A stretch of DNA of 60,000 nt. Origin: Symsagittifera roscoffensis. Lineage: Eukaryota > Xenacoelomorpha > Acoela > Convolutidae. The notes beneath the pieces are model-generated. The model saw only the letters and a program-made list of their open reading frames with translations. It made no database searches and was not told where the DNA came from. The first letter of the stretch is position 1. Every line of letters starts with the position of its first letter. Of the stretch, positions 9,753 to 20,695 are shown in pieces. The stretch spans positions 34,261,651-34,321,650 of the forward strand of contig NC_087062.1 in the NCBI RefSeq assembly GCF_963678635.1. The letters run 5' to 3'. Made by a program: the position numbers and the translations under genes.

Positions 9753-11276
9753 ATGGCAGATCGATTTTGGAAGTCCATGCCCGCGGCTCTGAAGAAGCCC
9801 ACGCTTGATGAGCTATACAGACGCCTGAGGGATCTGGATTACACCCAAGTGGATGAGAGAATAGCGGTGATGCTGAACGCCATCCTTCAATTGGAAGAGC
9901 AGGGCGAATGCCGGGAGTCTGCAACCGAAGCGGTTCTAATGGTCGGCTACACCACTGAAGGAATATCCAATCAAGGGCAAACCAGATGGTTGTCCTGGAA
10001 TGTGGATGGAGGAGTGAGGGGATTCGACTTGGCAAGGAACCCTGGCTTGAGCAACAACACCGAGTATGGCGCAGGGGAGTTCCCACTACCGATCAGACCA
10101 TCAGCAAGATCAGCGGGCCAGAGCACGAGTAAGATACCATCGATGACGCAAGCGCAACAAACGAGAGAAGCGTATCCGGACCTCAGTACTCTGAAGAGAG
10201 AACTTGAGAGGACACAGAGGGAGAGGAACAAAGCGAACCTCGACCGGGATCAAGCTAAGCTTGAGAGAGATCAGGCGAATCTAGAGAGAGATCAAGCGGT
10301 CATCGAAAAGGACCAAGCGCGGAGGGAACTTGATATGCTGAAGGCTGAGCATCAACAAGAACAGTGGGTGCGAGAGAATGCCGCGAATTGTGAACAGCTG
10401 AAGTCGGAACTTGAGAGAATCCAGCAACGACAACGCGAGCTCGATGTGCAAAAGGGAGCCAGGCCCAAGGAGCGAATGGTTACCGGCTCAAGGCCAGAGT
10501 CGCGTCTGGAGGTGGACAAAGCTCCCAGATCGAAGGGACGATTTAATCTTGACCGCGCGGCTCACGAGCAAATGAGTGAGGGGTTGGAGGTATGGATACC
10601 AACTGAGTCAACGGCCTCCCTGCGTGGCCTAGAGACACCAGCGATACGTCCATTGATGGACGTCGCGCTGCCTGGGCATACCCCGAGTTCAACCCCGAGC
10701 AGCAGTCAGGTGAGCGGCAGCTCGTCACGTCTGAAAGAATTGAACGATAGGCTACAACTAAGAAATCGTGAGAGTCCAGCAAGAGTGGAGCTACCCCCGA
10801 CGTGGAGGGAGCAACCGATCAGGAGTGTGGTAATCTCAAGCTACAAGAAGAACACGGAGGGCAGGTACCACAGGCACAATTGCATGGATTGGAGCACGGC
10901 ACAAAGAGTCAGGAGGGATTGCTTCCATGACGCGGCTTGGGTGGAATACCTCACGCAGCCACGTGTACCAGAGGGGGCGGTCCACCTAATCGTAGGGGAC
11001 AGCCTGCTGCGGGTGCTGACCCGGATTCAATCACATTGGCAAACGGGGATCTTGAGTTTCGCTGGAGCTGCGATGTCACAGATATTGGCATCACTTGAGA
11101 TGCTAGGGATGGCGAGAGTATATACGGTGACTCTAATGATCGGGACGAATGACGTGTCTAGGGGGGAGTCCAGGAAGGTGATGAAGCTACATGACAAGAT
11201 GAGCTGCACCCTTGAGGAATTGCGGATTCAAATAGATCCTGCCATTCTCCGGTGTGTACCATTCCCTACAACATGA
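9753..11276 (+). pseudogene. Giant polyprotein segment A: coiled coil and first SGNH domain (start)
   Basis: ATG at 9753 (MADRFW) is supported by the same start in copy 2. The N-terminal 90 residues are helical and unassigned. Residues about 140-235 form a strong coiled coil with a repeated LERDQAN-type pattern. Residues 240-390 are Ser/Pro-rich and low in complexity. An SGNH/GDSL hydrolase fold starts near residue 405: HLIVGDSLLR (block I, Ser codon at 11001), then LMIGTNDVSRG (block III, Asn codon at 11148). SGNH enzymes are Ser esterases, known in some retrotransposon proteins. Copy 2 shows that the natural frame continues into segment B; copy 1 lacks one nucleotide near 11250 and terminates at 11276. 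Confidence 0.78.
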
Positions 11277-12646
11277 AGGCGGATCAAAACGCGATGGAAA
11301 TGAACACGAAGGTGCGAAACCTGAACGAAATAATCAGGCAAATACATCAAAGGAGTGTCCTTCCCGTTGGATTACTGGACGTAGCCGAGCAGATGGAGCG
11401 ATCTGTTTTCCCCGACGATGCATCCTCAGACGGGATCCACTTTGACAGGCCTAGGGGAGTGGAATGGTTGAATGATGTCTTCCAAAGGCACATAAGCGCG
11501 TTGGAGGCAGAATTTCTGGACACGGCCCAATTCACATTCGGGCCACCTCCAAATCCACCTTTCTTTAACTCAAGAACTTTATCCAGTCGCCTGGGAGCGA
11601 CGGCCGATTCTAGAGACAGCTCGGTGAGCAGCCGGACCAGATTACCAGGTGCCGCACCAATGGAGGCCGAGGAGACAACGTCATCAACGCCTCAGAGTTC
11701 GGTAGTATCCTCGGTGGTAGTGGTGGAGAGCAAGAGGGCGGAGAGACCGGCGTAGACCAGTCGGTCGAGATATCTGGAGAAGGTAAAGGAGCTGGACTTG
11801 GAAGACCTGGAATGCAGACAAGAGTTGGCGGAAGCTTTGGGTCTCGAGCGAGTGTCACATGAAGACTTGAGTAGACACCAGTGCGTGGACTGGTTGAAGG
11901 CTCACGAGACGCATTTCTCAAGAGCGAAAATGATGGAGACGGCGGATCTGACTGGGATTCCCACAAAATCGGTCATGGGACCTATCAATTACAGGCCTCT
12001 CAAGTTGCTGGGGAGTCCGGGACTCATAGTGGAGCCCCCCAAACATCGAACGAGCATTGCCAGAATCAGGTTGGCAACTCCAGCACAGTTGAGGGTGGTG
12101 GACAAACTGTTGGACCCAAGGGAAATGGAACTGCCGGATGCCGCTTATGAAGGCACGAGGTTGGCGGACGATCCTAGATACGGAAAACCCTGCGGGAACA
12201 CCCAATTGGCCAAGACCTTGGCAGTTTACGACAGAGCAGATCCAGCTGCTGCGAGGGTGATCATCGTAGCGGGATCGGACTTCGAGGGAACGTCTCCCAA
12301 GTTGTTCTGGCCGGAGACTTTGATATACTCACTGCCAGGAGCTGAGCTGAACCAAATGTTAACATTGGTGGTAGCAATAAAATCGGAGATGCCTTGCGAG
12401 CCCGAGCTACTACTGTTTGCGGAAATGAATGACCACCTGCATGCGACTGGGTTTCTTGAGCAGCTCAAGGGCGATGAACCGGCGCCGAAGAGAATCTGGG
12501 AAGCTATCCAGACGTTATTTGCAGCGATGAATGAGGTACAGGAGAACGTTACTCGCGGTTTGGTTCCAAGACAAGAGTGGTGTTCACGACGTCCCCCGGG
12601 TACGCGAGCATGCCTCCCGCTCTGCAATTTGTGTATGCGGTCTTGA
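11230..12646 (+). pseudogene. Segment B: end of first SGNH domain and start of second
   Basis: The open frame continues the first SGNH domain (VCTIPYNM) to block V, SSDGIHF, with Asp at 11429 and His at 11438. A Pro- and Ser-rich linker follows. A TAG at 11753-11755 interrupts copy 1 only; copy 2 reads through at the same place. After about 200 further residues a second SGNH-like pattern begins: VIIVAGSDFEG (candidate block I, Ser codon at 12275) and LLLFAEMNDHLHA (candidate block III, Asn codon at 12428). The frame is lost around 12545 by a small indel that copy 2 lacks at that position. Confidence 0.68.
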
Positions 12647-13743
12647 TCTTAATAGGCGAGGGGATTGAATGGCGGATCCTGATGGCAGCTCCCAATCGGG
12701 AGTTGGAACCGACGAACTTGAGGCTTCGCAAGTCAGAACTGGCGGCGGCGTGGGCGGATGTGTCCCACGCGTTGAGGGGCTTCTACGAGTAAGCAGATAT
12801 CCTCATTGTATTGGACGAGGTCCTCTTGCTGGAGATATCGAACTTCGCCAGTCAACTCAAGTTCAGTCCGGTTATAGGGGACGATCATCCAATAATAACT
12901 CACCTGACGGCCAGCCTGTGGTTTCGAAGCATGGACTTGACTATCACAAGCTCCACCAGTAAGTCTAGAGGACCGAGCAATGAAAGAAAGAACGTAGCTG
13001 CAACAGAGAAGCAACTGGAGTCGATGGTGTATCGGCTGACACAAGAAAGAGGCAGGTGGCCATTCCTGATAACAAGGTTGGAAAACGCTACGGAGAAGAC
13101 GAAGGAGAATGCCCCACCTCTTGTGAAGCAAATCTGGAGTTTTCTTGAGGAGCAGCCGGAAGTGGCCGAGAAAAGGGAAATGACGGTGACCAAGTTCGTC
13201 ACAGCTGCCAACGAGTTCACAATTGGAGGATTCTGGAGGGAGCACGCAAAGGGCGAGCTGAATACGAGGAGGGATCACGAGATTCTTGAGTTCTTGAGTC
13301 CTTGTTGGGGAAAGGAGTTCATGGCTGGAGTGTTTGGTGCAAAGGAGACCATCTTTGGAGCCGTTGTACAAGAAATCCTGAGCATGCCCATCAGCCTGTT
13401 GTTGGCACTGTACCTGGTTTACCCGAGGTACCTATTCAATATGGGTCCAGCCCACATGTTCAGTCGGGGTGTGGAAACAGTCCGGATTGACGGGTATCTG
13501 GCACTGGTGCTCCTGACCCATGGTAAACTGGTGTCATTTCATCGACTAATGAAATATGGGGAGCCCCTGTCGATGGGGAAAACCCACTCGAGCATTGACA
13601 CATATTCTTATAAGTGTGCTGCAGGGCTAAAGACGCTGCTAGCGGAGTACCTCCTGATGCAGAACCGACACATGACTGGTGAGGAAAAGAATCCAAAGAC
13701 AAGATATGAATGGAGGAAAGTGAAAGGGGCATGCCTCTGTTGA
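12545..13743 (+). pseudogene. Segment C: end of second SGNH-like region and unassigned domain
   Basis: It starts with VVFTTSPGYASMPPALQF and reaches WADVSHALRG, a DxxH pair (Asp 12757, His 12766) that would be block V of the second SGNH-like region. A TAA at 12790-12792 is private to copy 1, since copy 2 reads Leu there. The following 300 residues are helical with a hydrophobic stretch ISLLLALYLVYPRYLF and a conserved MFSRGV motif, conserved in copy 2 but matching no family I know. An indel near 13728 moves the frame. Confidence 0.6.
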
Positions 13744-14724
13744 CAGACCTGTGCCTGGCGATGAGATCGGACCCAATGGGGATAATCCGGGGACTTGAGG
13801 AGGTCGTAACCTGCATTTATGGACCGGCCGTGACATACGCGTTTCCAGATCCTCTGGTGACAGCTTATCGCAACTCCGTGACACACTTGAGCCTCATAAG
13901 TATACTGGATACACAACACGGTACTCTTCGGAAAAGTGAAAGATCAGGAATTGATGGTGTACAATTTCCGAGGACAACTGCAGTGTAGGATGGGAGGTAA
14001 ACGCGAGGGTCCCATCGAAACTTACCCCAAATTCTGGAACCTAAACCCCCTGACGGCGAGTGGACAAGAGGTCTTGAGAATTCCCGCGTGGAAGAAGAGC
14101 TTCGAGTTGGTGAAGAGGGAGCTAGAGGCAATACTGGAGAAGGAAATCTTGCCAACAACCATTCCAGAGTTCCCATTGGTAAGGAGAATGACCCTGGGAA
14201 TGAACAGTTCCCTGGTGGTCCCGTCTCTGTTCGCGAGAGCAACGGCGGAAGGGCAACAGAGGGAACTCACCGATGGCTGGGATCCCCTATTCATCGGCTA
14301 CACTGCAGCGGTCTATTTTCACACCTGTGACATAAAAATAAACTCCTGGACGACCCAAGCGAAGAAGATGAGAGGCTCATTGCCCCCAAAATTCGAGATA
14401 CGAGAGGTCTTGAGAAAGCTTGAGCGGGCGGGTTTGGAGAACATGTTGCCGGTGTGGGACGATGGCAGGATGATCGTGGAAGAAGGACACATTGCACTAA
14501 AGGACGAGATGAAGTTTGCCACGAGAAGATACCGGGCACCTTACGGACTGGAGCAGGTGGAGATGAGACAGGAGGGGAAAGAGCTGGATGCAGCAGGCTT
14601 GTTGTATGTGGCTCTGACGGAATACAATAAACCGGATCCGACGACACCATCACCCCTGTCGGTGGGCACCACTGGAGATTTAAAAAAGCGGCCCTGTAGA
14701 AGATCGATTCAGGAGGATCCTTGA
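13710..14724 (+). pseudogene. Segment D: unassigned part of giant polyprotein
   Basis: Coding similarity to copy 2 covers GGMPLLTDL through ALTEY. It includes TCIYGPAVTYAF, ELMVYNFRGQLQC, FPLVRRMTLGMNS and DPLFIGYTAAVYFH, each conserved in the second copy. There are one or two frame changes around 13885-13935 in copy 1. I recognise no catalytic motif. The conserved aromatic and Gly patterns suggest a folded domain rather than a linker. The frame is lost near 14690, where the sequence moves into segment E. Confidence 0.55.
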
Positions 14725-15871
14725 GAGGAGAAGAGTCGAATCAGGAGAAGAAAGCATGGATGAGACTCTCAGCGAGGCAGGGGAGGATATGGAAGTGAGG
14801 GACACGCCCGAACCAAAACCATCAGAGGAGGAATTCACCACTCAAGAGCTGTTGAAGGATCTGAGCGGAGAAAATTGGGCAGACACCCCCACGCCACCTT
14901 TGACCTCATCTATTCGCAAGAATCTAGAGTTGCCACTGACGAGTGAGAATCCCAACATGGGAATGATCTTCTTGATTGCGGACAGAAGGGAGAAAAACAC
15001 CTTCGAGGGAAACAGGGATGCCTTCCTAGGTACCCTGGATGCGGACGCTTGGCGAGAGTTCTTGAGCGAGTTCAATCGAGAAGTGGATGGCGAGATCACA
15101 CTGGATGATTTCAAGGAAGAACTGTGGGACACAGTGGTGAAGTTCGGAGAGCCTGTCCTGATGGGGACGGGTCTGGAGGAGAAAGCTAGAGGAGAACTGC
15201 TGAGCAAGATGTTCGAGTTGAGAAAGGCATCACGGAAGACCAAAGAAGACGAATGTAAAGACAGCTCTACTCTGAAACAAAAAACTGTCAATAAAATAAT
15301 GGAAAGTGTGAGGGGGGATAAGGTCGAAACTAGTAATATAATTAAAAGTACTAATATTCTTAAGGCTCGAGCAGGGAGGAGACAAGATTTGGAAGGGTTG
15401 GATGGAGAAAAAGAGGTCGAATCAGTGATGATAACGGCAACGCCCCCAAGTAAAGACGTGAGGTCTCGCAAGAGGAAGAGAGAGGTAGAAGGGTGGGGTA
15501 GTCCTTCGGCGGATGCGGTCTCGGAAAAAAACTTGAGAGAGACGGCCCCCATGGTTCTGGCACGATGGAAGACAGCAGCCTACAAGAGTAGCTACGAGCC
15601 AAGGAAACTGCTCGAGGTAGAAAGAGAGATGGAGGTTCCCACCAACTCGACAACGGAAGAAGACTTCAAACCTCAGAGGACAAAGATGAAACGAGGTTCG
15701 ACGAGCGGGCAGACATGGGAAGTGGACGTTGGCACAGAATGGGTCTCAAATGAACATCAGGCCACTGGGAAGCAAGTGACTAGCGATCCTCTCGAGAAAA
15801 ATAAAACGAGGAACACCTCCCGACCGTGGTGGGTGGCCCTGGAAACATTCAAGAATTGGAAGATTGCCTAA
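14690..15871 (+). pseudogene. Segment E: acidic and Lys/Arg-rich linker region
   Basis: Coding similarity to copy 2 begins before the ATG at 14756 (VEDRFRRILERRRV), so that ATG is internal. The segment is acidic at first (DETLSEAGEDMEVRD), then has a folded-looking part with NTFEGNRDAFL and FKEELWDTVVKFGEPVLM, then a basic, low-complexity tract with RSRKRKREVE that resembles a bipartite nuclear localisation signal. It contains APMVLARWKTAAYK, which is strongly conserved in copy 2. The true frame leaves this reading near 15790-15880 through small indels, and the TAA at 15869 is not in the ancestral frame. Confidence 0.52.
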
Positions 15872-16667
15872 AGAAACTCGACAGTGTCACGCAAACGACG
15901 CAACTGGGCTACCCAGCAGAAGGCTGATATTAACAAATTGGAATTGGGGAGCCATCTGAGGAGAACTTGGCAGAACTTGTTGAGGGATTATTTTGAAGAA
16001 GCGATGAGGACATCCTCATCGGCGTCGCCATTGATGGCAAAACCCTTTGTTAGAACAGCAGGACAATTGATGTTCGCGTGGAGCCTGGTGGGGATAGAGT
16101 TGGAAACGCTGACCTCGCACGACAAGTTGAAGTTGGGTGGAAAAAGTCTAGAAATATATCAGACATTGATGCAACAAGTGGCTAGGGATAACTCTGGCAA
16201 GGAGGAGAGATGCTACTTGTTTCTTGAGGTGGATAATGTCGGTGATGACTGACAGCACCATCCTAGCATGCCAGCAAAGAGCAACTGGGAGCAAAGCAAT
16301 GGAAAGGAGAGTCTCAGCAGTCATCTCGAATGTATACCAGAGTACTGGGATAGAAAAGGAGGATGGTTCCAGGCAGTCTCTAGAGAGCCACAGGAAGTTA
16401 GATGAGATACGGAGATTCTACAACAAGAAGTTCGAGGAGAAACACGACGTGCACCGTAACTTGGCCTCGTCAGGAGAGTACTTGAAACCCAATAAAAAGG
16501 GAGAGTACCAGTATGTGTCTGGAGTGATGGGGTTGGCGTACAACCCTTTCCTGGACTCGGAAGCTGGAGGTGCTCACAGAAACTACGAGGTGGCGGAGCT
16601 ACTAAAGTTCTGGACAGAGAAGATAGTGGAGATAGACACTGTAGAGAGAGAGAGAGACCTAGCTTAG
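15872..16667 (+). pseudogene. Segment F/G: unassigned helical region
   Basis: Two overlapping open pieces (15884-16252 and 16224-16667) are one domain split by a small indel near 16200; copy 2 reads DATCFLRGIMSV through that point. Conserved parts are RKRRNWA, LLRDYFEEAM, VARDNSG, VYQSTGI and GVMGLAYNPFLDSEAG. The end is lost in a GAGAGAGA run at 16648-16660, a likely slippage site. No family was recognised. Confidence 0.5.
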
Positions 16668-17856
16668 GTTTGATTCTCGAGAAGACACCAGAGGTGATAA
16701 GTGTGCCGCGCTCAATTAAAAGAGTCGAACTGAAGATGGGTAACGGGAATGGCATGTTGGTCAGGAATCTGGGAATGGTGTGGAAATTGCTGAGGCCCTC
16801 CTGGTGTCCACATCCCCATGCGAGCCTGATCGAGGAAGTCACGGAGCGAGTGAGATTAGCACCAGCGGAGGACGAAGATCTGGCGACATTGAGCATAGTG
16901 CACAGACTGATCCTGCCTCAGGTGAAGGAGTCAAGTGAAACGACGAGTAGACTAGGGTCGGTGAAGAAAATGGAGCCGGGCAGTTATCTTGATTCGACTT
17001 GTGGAAATGGCGAGCACACCTGTGATGGAAGGTCATGCGTCAGGATACAGTCCTTTCAGAAAGAAGATCTAGTCACCTGGTTTGAAGACATTACCGAAAG
17101 GGAGAAGAGTGAAATACAGATCGTGGCCGAGTGTTACGCGAGTACCACGGTGAACCAAGCAACAGCTCTGGGATTCTTCTCGAGAATGTGCAGTCTCCAG
17201 TCACTGGAGAGGCTAGAGTCAGAACACCACTTGGTGACCGCGTTGAGTGTGGAGTCATGGCCCGGGGTGTTGCAGGTAACCCAGAAACACATCAAGAGCT
17301 GGAAGGTTGGACTTGAAGCGGAAATGGGATTTCCCATGAGCGAAGCCTATGGTCTGCCTCTAAATGCGAAAACCTTAATGGGGTCAGTGATGGCAAACCT
17401 AAGTGGCAGCTACTATCCATTGCACATGGCGATGTTGGAGGTATCCAGCCAAAGGGTATTGATAGACAAAGCCTTCTCAGTGCCCAAGTGCGTAAGACTG
17501 GCTCGGATGTCGCATCACTCACACAGGCAGTTGAGGAAAATCCGAGGGACAGTGCCGAAAGAACAGAGGGACGACTTGAGTGAAATCTGGGGGGAAGAAC
17601 TTTTGGGTTTGGAAGGTGAAAACACAAGTGACCACGAGAGACAAAACGAGATCGGAAAACATATGGGTGGTGCTCCAAACCTGGAAGAGAACGACGCGAT
17701 ACACGAGAAAATGATGGAACTTGAGCCTCTCCTAGAAGCCTCGGGAGAACGAAATCTTAGGAGCATCGACTTCACACATGGGGAATGTCCATGCCACTGT
17801 CTGGCACAAACAGTGTGGCAGTGTGGTACCCGGATCACGCGAATCTCTGCCTGATC
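16655..17856 (+). pseudogene. Segment H: unassigned Cys/His-containing region up to shared TAG
   Basis: Coding similarity to copy 2 begins before the first Met. Conserved elements are EVTERVRL, DGRSCVRIQSFQ, NQATALGFFSRMC, GLEAEMGFPMSEAYGLP, LARMSHHSH and CHCLAQ. The cluster of Cys and His residues is suggestive but does not fit a zinc-binding pattern I know. An 8-bp tandem duplication (CAGTGTGG) near 17816-17832 shifts the frame in copy 1 only. Corrected for it, the reading runs VWYPDHANLCLI and meets TAG at 17857-17859. Confidence 0.5.
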
Positions 17857-17859
17857 TAG
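17857..17859 (+). promoter_or_regulatory. In-frame TAG shared by both unit copies
   Basis: TAG in the context CTG ATC TAG GAT GTG. Copy 2 has TTA ATA TAG GAC ATT at the homologous place (30813-30815). Coding similarity continues in the same frame on both sides. This is the only disabling codon I found in common between the copies. It could be a leaky stop, an old nonsense mutation, or the end of one protein. Confidence 0.6.
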
Positions 17860-18579
17860 GATGTGGAGGAAATCAGGTCGTTAGGACTGCCCGATCATCA
17901 GCAGAAGGTGACCATCTTGGTGGTGAGCACGATGCTGGCTCTACGATGGATTGAAGAAAACGTAACGAAGTATCGGGAATCGAAGACGCCAATGGCAGAG
18001 TCGATTTACGCGATAGATTACAGCAGGAGACTTGAGTTGTTTGAGACTGCATGCAAGGTATTCGCCATACCAATGGAAGTCAGACACATATGGAGCCGCT
18101 TAAGGTTCTTTCCCTGGTTTCGAGCGACGTTGATGTCCTGGTTATACATGATAACGAAGGATCATATGAGGAAATATCAGAAGGAATATCGACAGTTCCA
18201 GGCCGAGATAGGACCGGAGGCTTTCAAGAGACCTCTGCTGACCCATCAAAATGCGATCACGACGGGGTGGAAAAAAGTTGCGAGAGTGTCCAGAAACAAC
18301 ACCAAGGCGAGAGAGTCGATACTAGAGGAAGACTTGGCGAAGAACGTGAGCCTGAGTCTGCACAATTCCTTCTGTTTGAACCGAGAGTCGAGGGTGAAGA
18401 GTTTGCCCAATCAAGCGAAGAGATTGCAGGAGCAAAGGGAATGGAAGCGGTCCTATGAACAGCTGAAAGCCTGGGAAGAGATCGTGATTAGCTCCGATGA
18501 CGAAGAGGCACTGTTGAAGCAGATCACGGTGTCAAATGCATCTGGGTCTGGTACCTCGAAGGCGAAGAACGCGAGGTGA
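17860..18579 (+). pseudogene. Segment I: C-terminal part of giant polyprotein
   Basis: About 239 codons ending in TGA. Conservation with copy 2 starts immediately after the TAG (RSLGLPDHQQKVT) and precedes the first Met, so this part is more likely read through from segment H than started separately. Conserved elements are SMLALRW-type, AIDYSRRLELFETACKVFA, FRATLMSWLYM and IGPEAFKRPLL. The C-terminus is charged and ends in a Ser/Gly-rich tail (SGSGTSKAK) after an acidic SSDDEEALLKQ. Domain identity is unknown. Confidence 0.55.
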
Positions 18580-18903
18580 GCAGGTGGCTCAGTGGGGAAT
18601 TCTAGAGTCTTGAGTCTTGAGAGGGAAGGAAAGGGGGCTTGGTCGTGGACTTGGATGAAATCTAGGTTCACGAAAAAAAGAAATTTTAACAAACGAGATA
18701 TTGTTAATAATATATTATATCTATTATATAAATCAAAATGCTGCATGACAATTTCCTGATTGAATAAGACAAAAGAAATTTTAAAGTACTAGCTTAAAAA
18801 GCGAAAATTCACAGGTGCAGAAGTGTGCAGATTTTGATTGCTGTTTAGCGATAGTGTGAAAATTTTACATGGTTGTGAATTTTGGGGTGTAGATAAACTT
18901 AAG
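18580..18903. other. Trailer of copy 1, AT-rich part
   Basis: No gene is seen. It contains GTCTTGAGTCTTGAG just after the stop, then an AT-rich stretch including TATTATATCTATTATATA that is also recognisable in copy 2 near 31620-31650. It forms the start of the conserved trailer. Confidence 0.55.
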
Positions 18904-19095
18904 TCTGCTGCAAACTTCTGTAAATGACCACTGGCACTGTATCTTGAGTAACACTCGGGTTTCTGGGGATTCACTGACAGACGGCAGCACGCGATGAGGA
19001 CATCGATCTTGAGTCCGGGGAGTATGTGCCAGTCGGTCATATCTGGATTGTTGACTTTGATTTGGAAGTTTGACCTTGACTTTGGCGACAAAAAA
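18904..19095. promoter_or_regulatory. Conserved non-coding block with long-range inverted repeat, copy 1
   Basis: The first 45 bases are identical in both unit copies. ATGACCACTGGCAC (18924-18937) is complementary to GTGCCAGTCGGTCAT (19026-19040) with one bulged C, over an 88-nt interval. Copy 2 has the same arms with the same 88-nt interval. About 70 bases from the right arm onward differ at only two positions. This is far closer than the coding region, so the block is a candidate cis element at the DNA or RNA level. Confidence 0.75.
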
Positions 19096-20280
19096 TTTGA
19101 TTGACTCTTTCCTCGCCCTGGACTACTCGTGGTCTAAAAAAACAATAGAAAACAACCGTTCAGGGACTTAGAGTAATAAAACGAGTAATAAGCTGTTAAG
19201 AAGTCAACGGGTACTCATCCTCCAACTCAGAAATTCCCGAGAGATAACGTCGTTGTTCTTTCTAATTCTGGGTTCTTTGAGGTTCGGATCGGTCACAAAT
19301 CTGCCACTTAACCTTCCGGCTCCACACAATTCGGGAAATAACGCAAGTATCCCACGAGCGTGTCGCGTCTGGAAGCTTCTTTTTTGCAAAATCTCAATTG
19401 ACTGTCCCTCGTGTCGTGTTCTGATGTTCTTTGATTGCGTTGTTCTTTTTGTCCAACATGGCGATTTCGGTCTTTCACCGAAATTCTAGCTCGTAAATTG
19501 AAATTTTCTAAATTTTACTTAACTTTCTGACCCTCTTCTCTATTCTCTCGATAACGTGCTCAGAGCGTTCAAACGTGCCTTCTGAAGGAAACGCATTCTC
19601 CACGGACATCCAAATCTATGTTCAGAGTGAATGCATCATTCCGGGTTATTTGTCACTAATAGTGATTCTGTGTCCATCTACAGAAAACTTTCTTGAAAAA
19701 AATCTCTTTCTCACCTATATGCTGTGCCAGTCGGTCATATCTGGAAGTTTGACCTTGAGGAGCACGAAAATACGTGGTTTTGGAATGAAGTTTTATTTTT
19801 CAAAAATTCGAATGGGGCCTGTCATGCTCAGTTTTCTCGCGACAACTGAAAACATCAAATAAAAGATCAGAACAACCGAATTACAATTGCGGGAAAAATG
19901 TCAAATAAATACAGTGGGAAATTGCTATTCGCAATTTCCGTCGTAGAAAACGAGAGTAGAACTGTCCTACCTGATATAGGAGACCGAACAAATACAAGAG
20001 CAGAGCAAGAATCAACTGGACCAGTGTGAACCTTCAACGGAAAGGCAGACAAGTGAAGTCTCCCAATGGTCCAGATCCAAAACTATTTTCTTGAATTAAA
20101 ACTTATTTCCCTTGATTGGAACTCATCGTTAGAAAACTTCTTGAGTTATATTCGATTATATTTATGCTAGTCATTAATTAGTTTAATTACTCTGTTTCTC
20201 AAGTGTGCTGCTATGTAAGTACCAAATTTAGTTTTCTCGAGTGCATTTTATAATAATTATGTTGAGGTGAGGCCAGTTTT
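19096..20280. other. Trailer of copy 1, middle part with third half-site
   Basis: No convincing gene; short open frames of 60-95 codons lack family features. A third copy of the right arm, GTGCCAGTCGGTCAT, lies at 19724-19738 and is followed by a shortened form of the same downstream sequence, as if 19 bases had been deleted. The part from 19100 to about 20200 has no clear counterpart in copy 2, so it is a length difference between the units. Confidence 0.5.
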
Positions 20281-20304
20281 AGGTTGATCCATCTGAAATG
20301 GATC
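20281..20304. repeat. Foldback motif GGTTGATCCAT...ATGGATCAA, copy 1
   Basis: TTGATCCAT and ATGGATCAA form a short perfect hairpin. The same foldback stands at the equivalent place in copy 2 (about 32272). Inverted versions (ATGGATCAACC) occur at about 21047-21057 and 21689-21699, which could be the opposite ends of a small foldback or MITE-like insertion of about 780 bp. Confidence 0.6.
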
Positions 20305-20695
20305 AAAGTTCCACTGTCCAATAAAAAAGTAACTTAACGGATTGTTCCAACCCGGTTTTTAACGGCGTTCGTGTATTTTGGGTATTTTGAGACCTAAGTA
20401 TGGGGACGTTCTTTTTTTCTAGAGTGGGGGGGGGGGCATTTGGGTAGTGGCCTTTAAGCTGTAACGGGTTCTAGTCTCATGTCGCAAGCGAACCGAATTG
20501 GCTCCGACCGTTTTTGAGGTAGAAAAACACAAGAGATAGTGTCCCTGACTCTTGAGCCAATAGTTATAGGGCCTATTTTTCCTAAGCCTCATATGTGACC
20601 GAAGTAGGCGACTGTTACATGCATAATGATATGCATAATGAGGATTTGTCCTAGAAGAGGTTTTGACTCACGCCATTGACCCATGAACTTTCTTT
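20305..20695. other. Trailer of copy 1, distal part
   Basis: No gene. It is alignable with 32297-32620 in the second copy, including CCGAATTGGCTCCGAC, CACAAGAGATAGTGTCCCTG and GAGCCAAT.GTTATAGGGCC. It contains a run of eleven G at about 20426. Confidence 0.6.

Noticed and set aside
12545-12646. Programmed -1 frameshift in the giant polyprotein, because both copies change frame by -1 in this interval
   Set aside because: Aligning residues shows the change happens at different points: near 12545 in copy 1 (before SRFGSKTRVVF) and near 25722 in copy 2 (after AVFASSQG). They are two independent indels.
13880-13940. Shared +1 frame change between segments C and D
   Set aside because: Copy 1 appears to change frame twice here and copy 2 once, at different positions, so it is ordinary decay.
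9753-18579. Operon-like cluster of about ten separate genes
   Set aside because: Comparison with copy 2 joins the pieces into one reading frame, and the apparent gene ends are private stops or indels.
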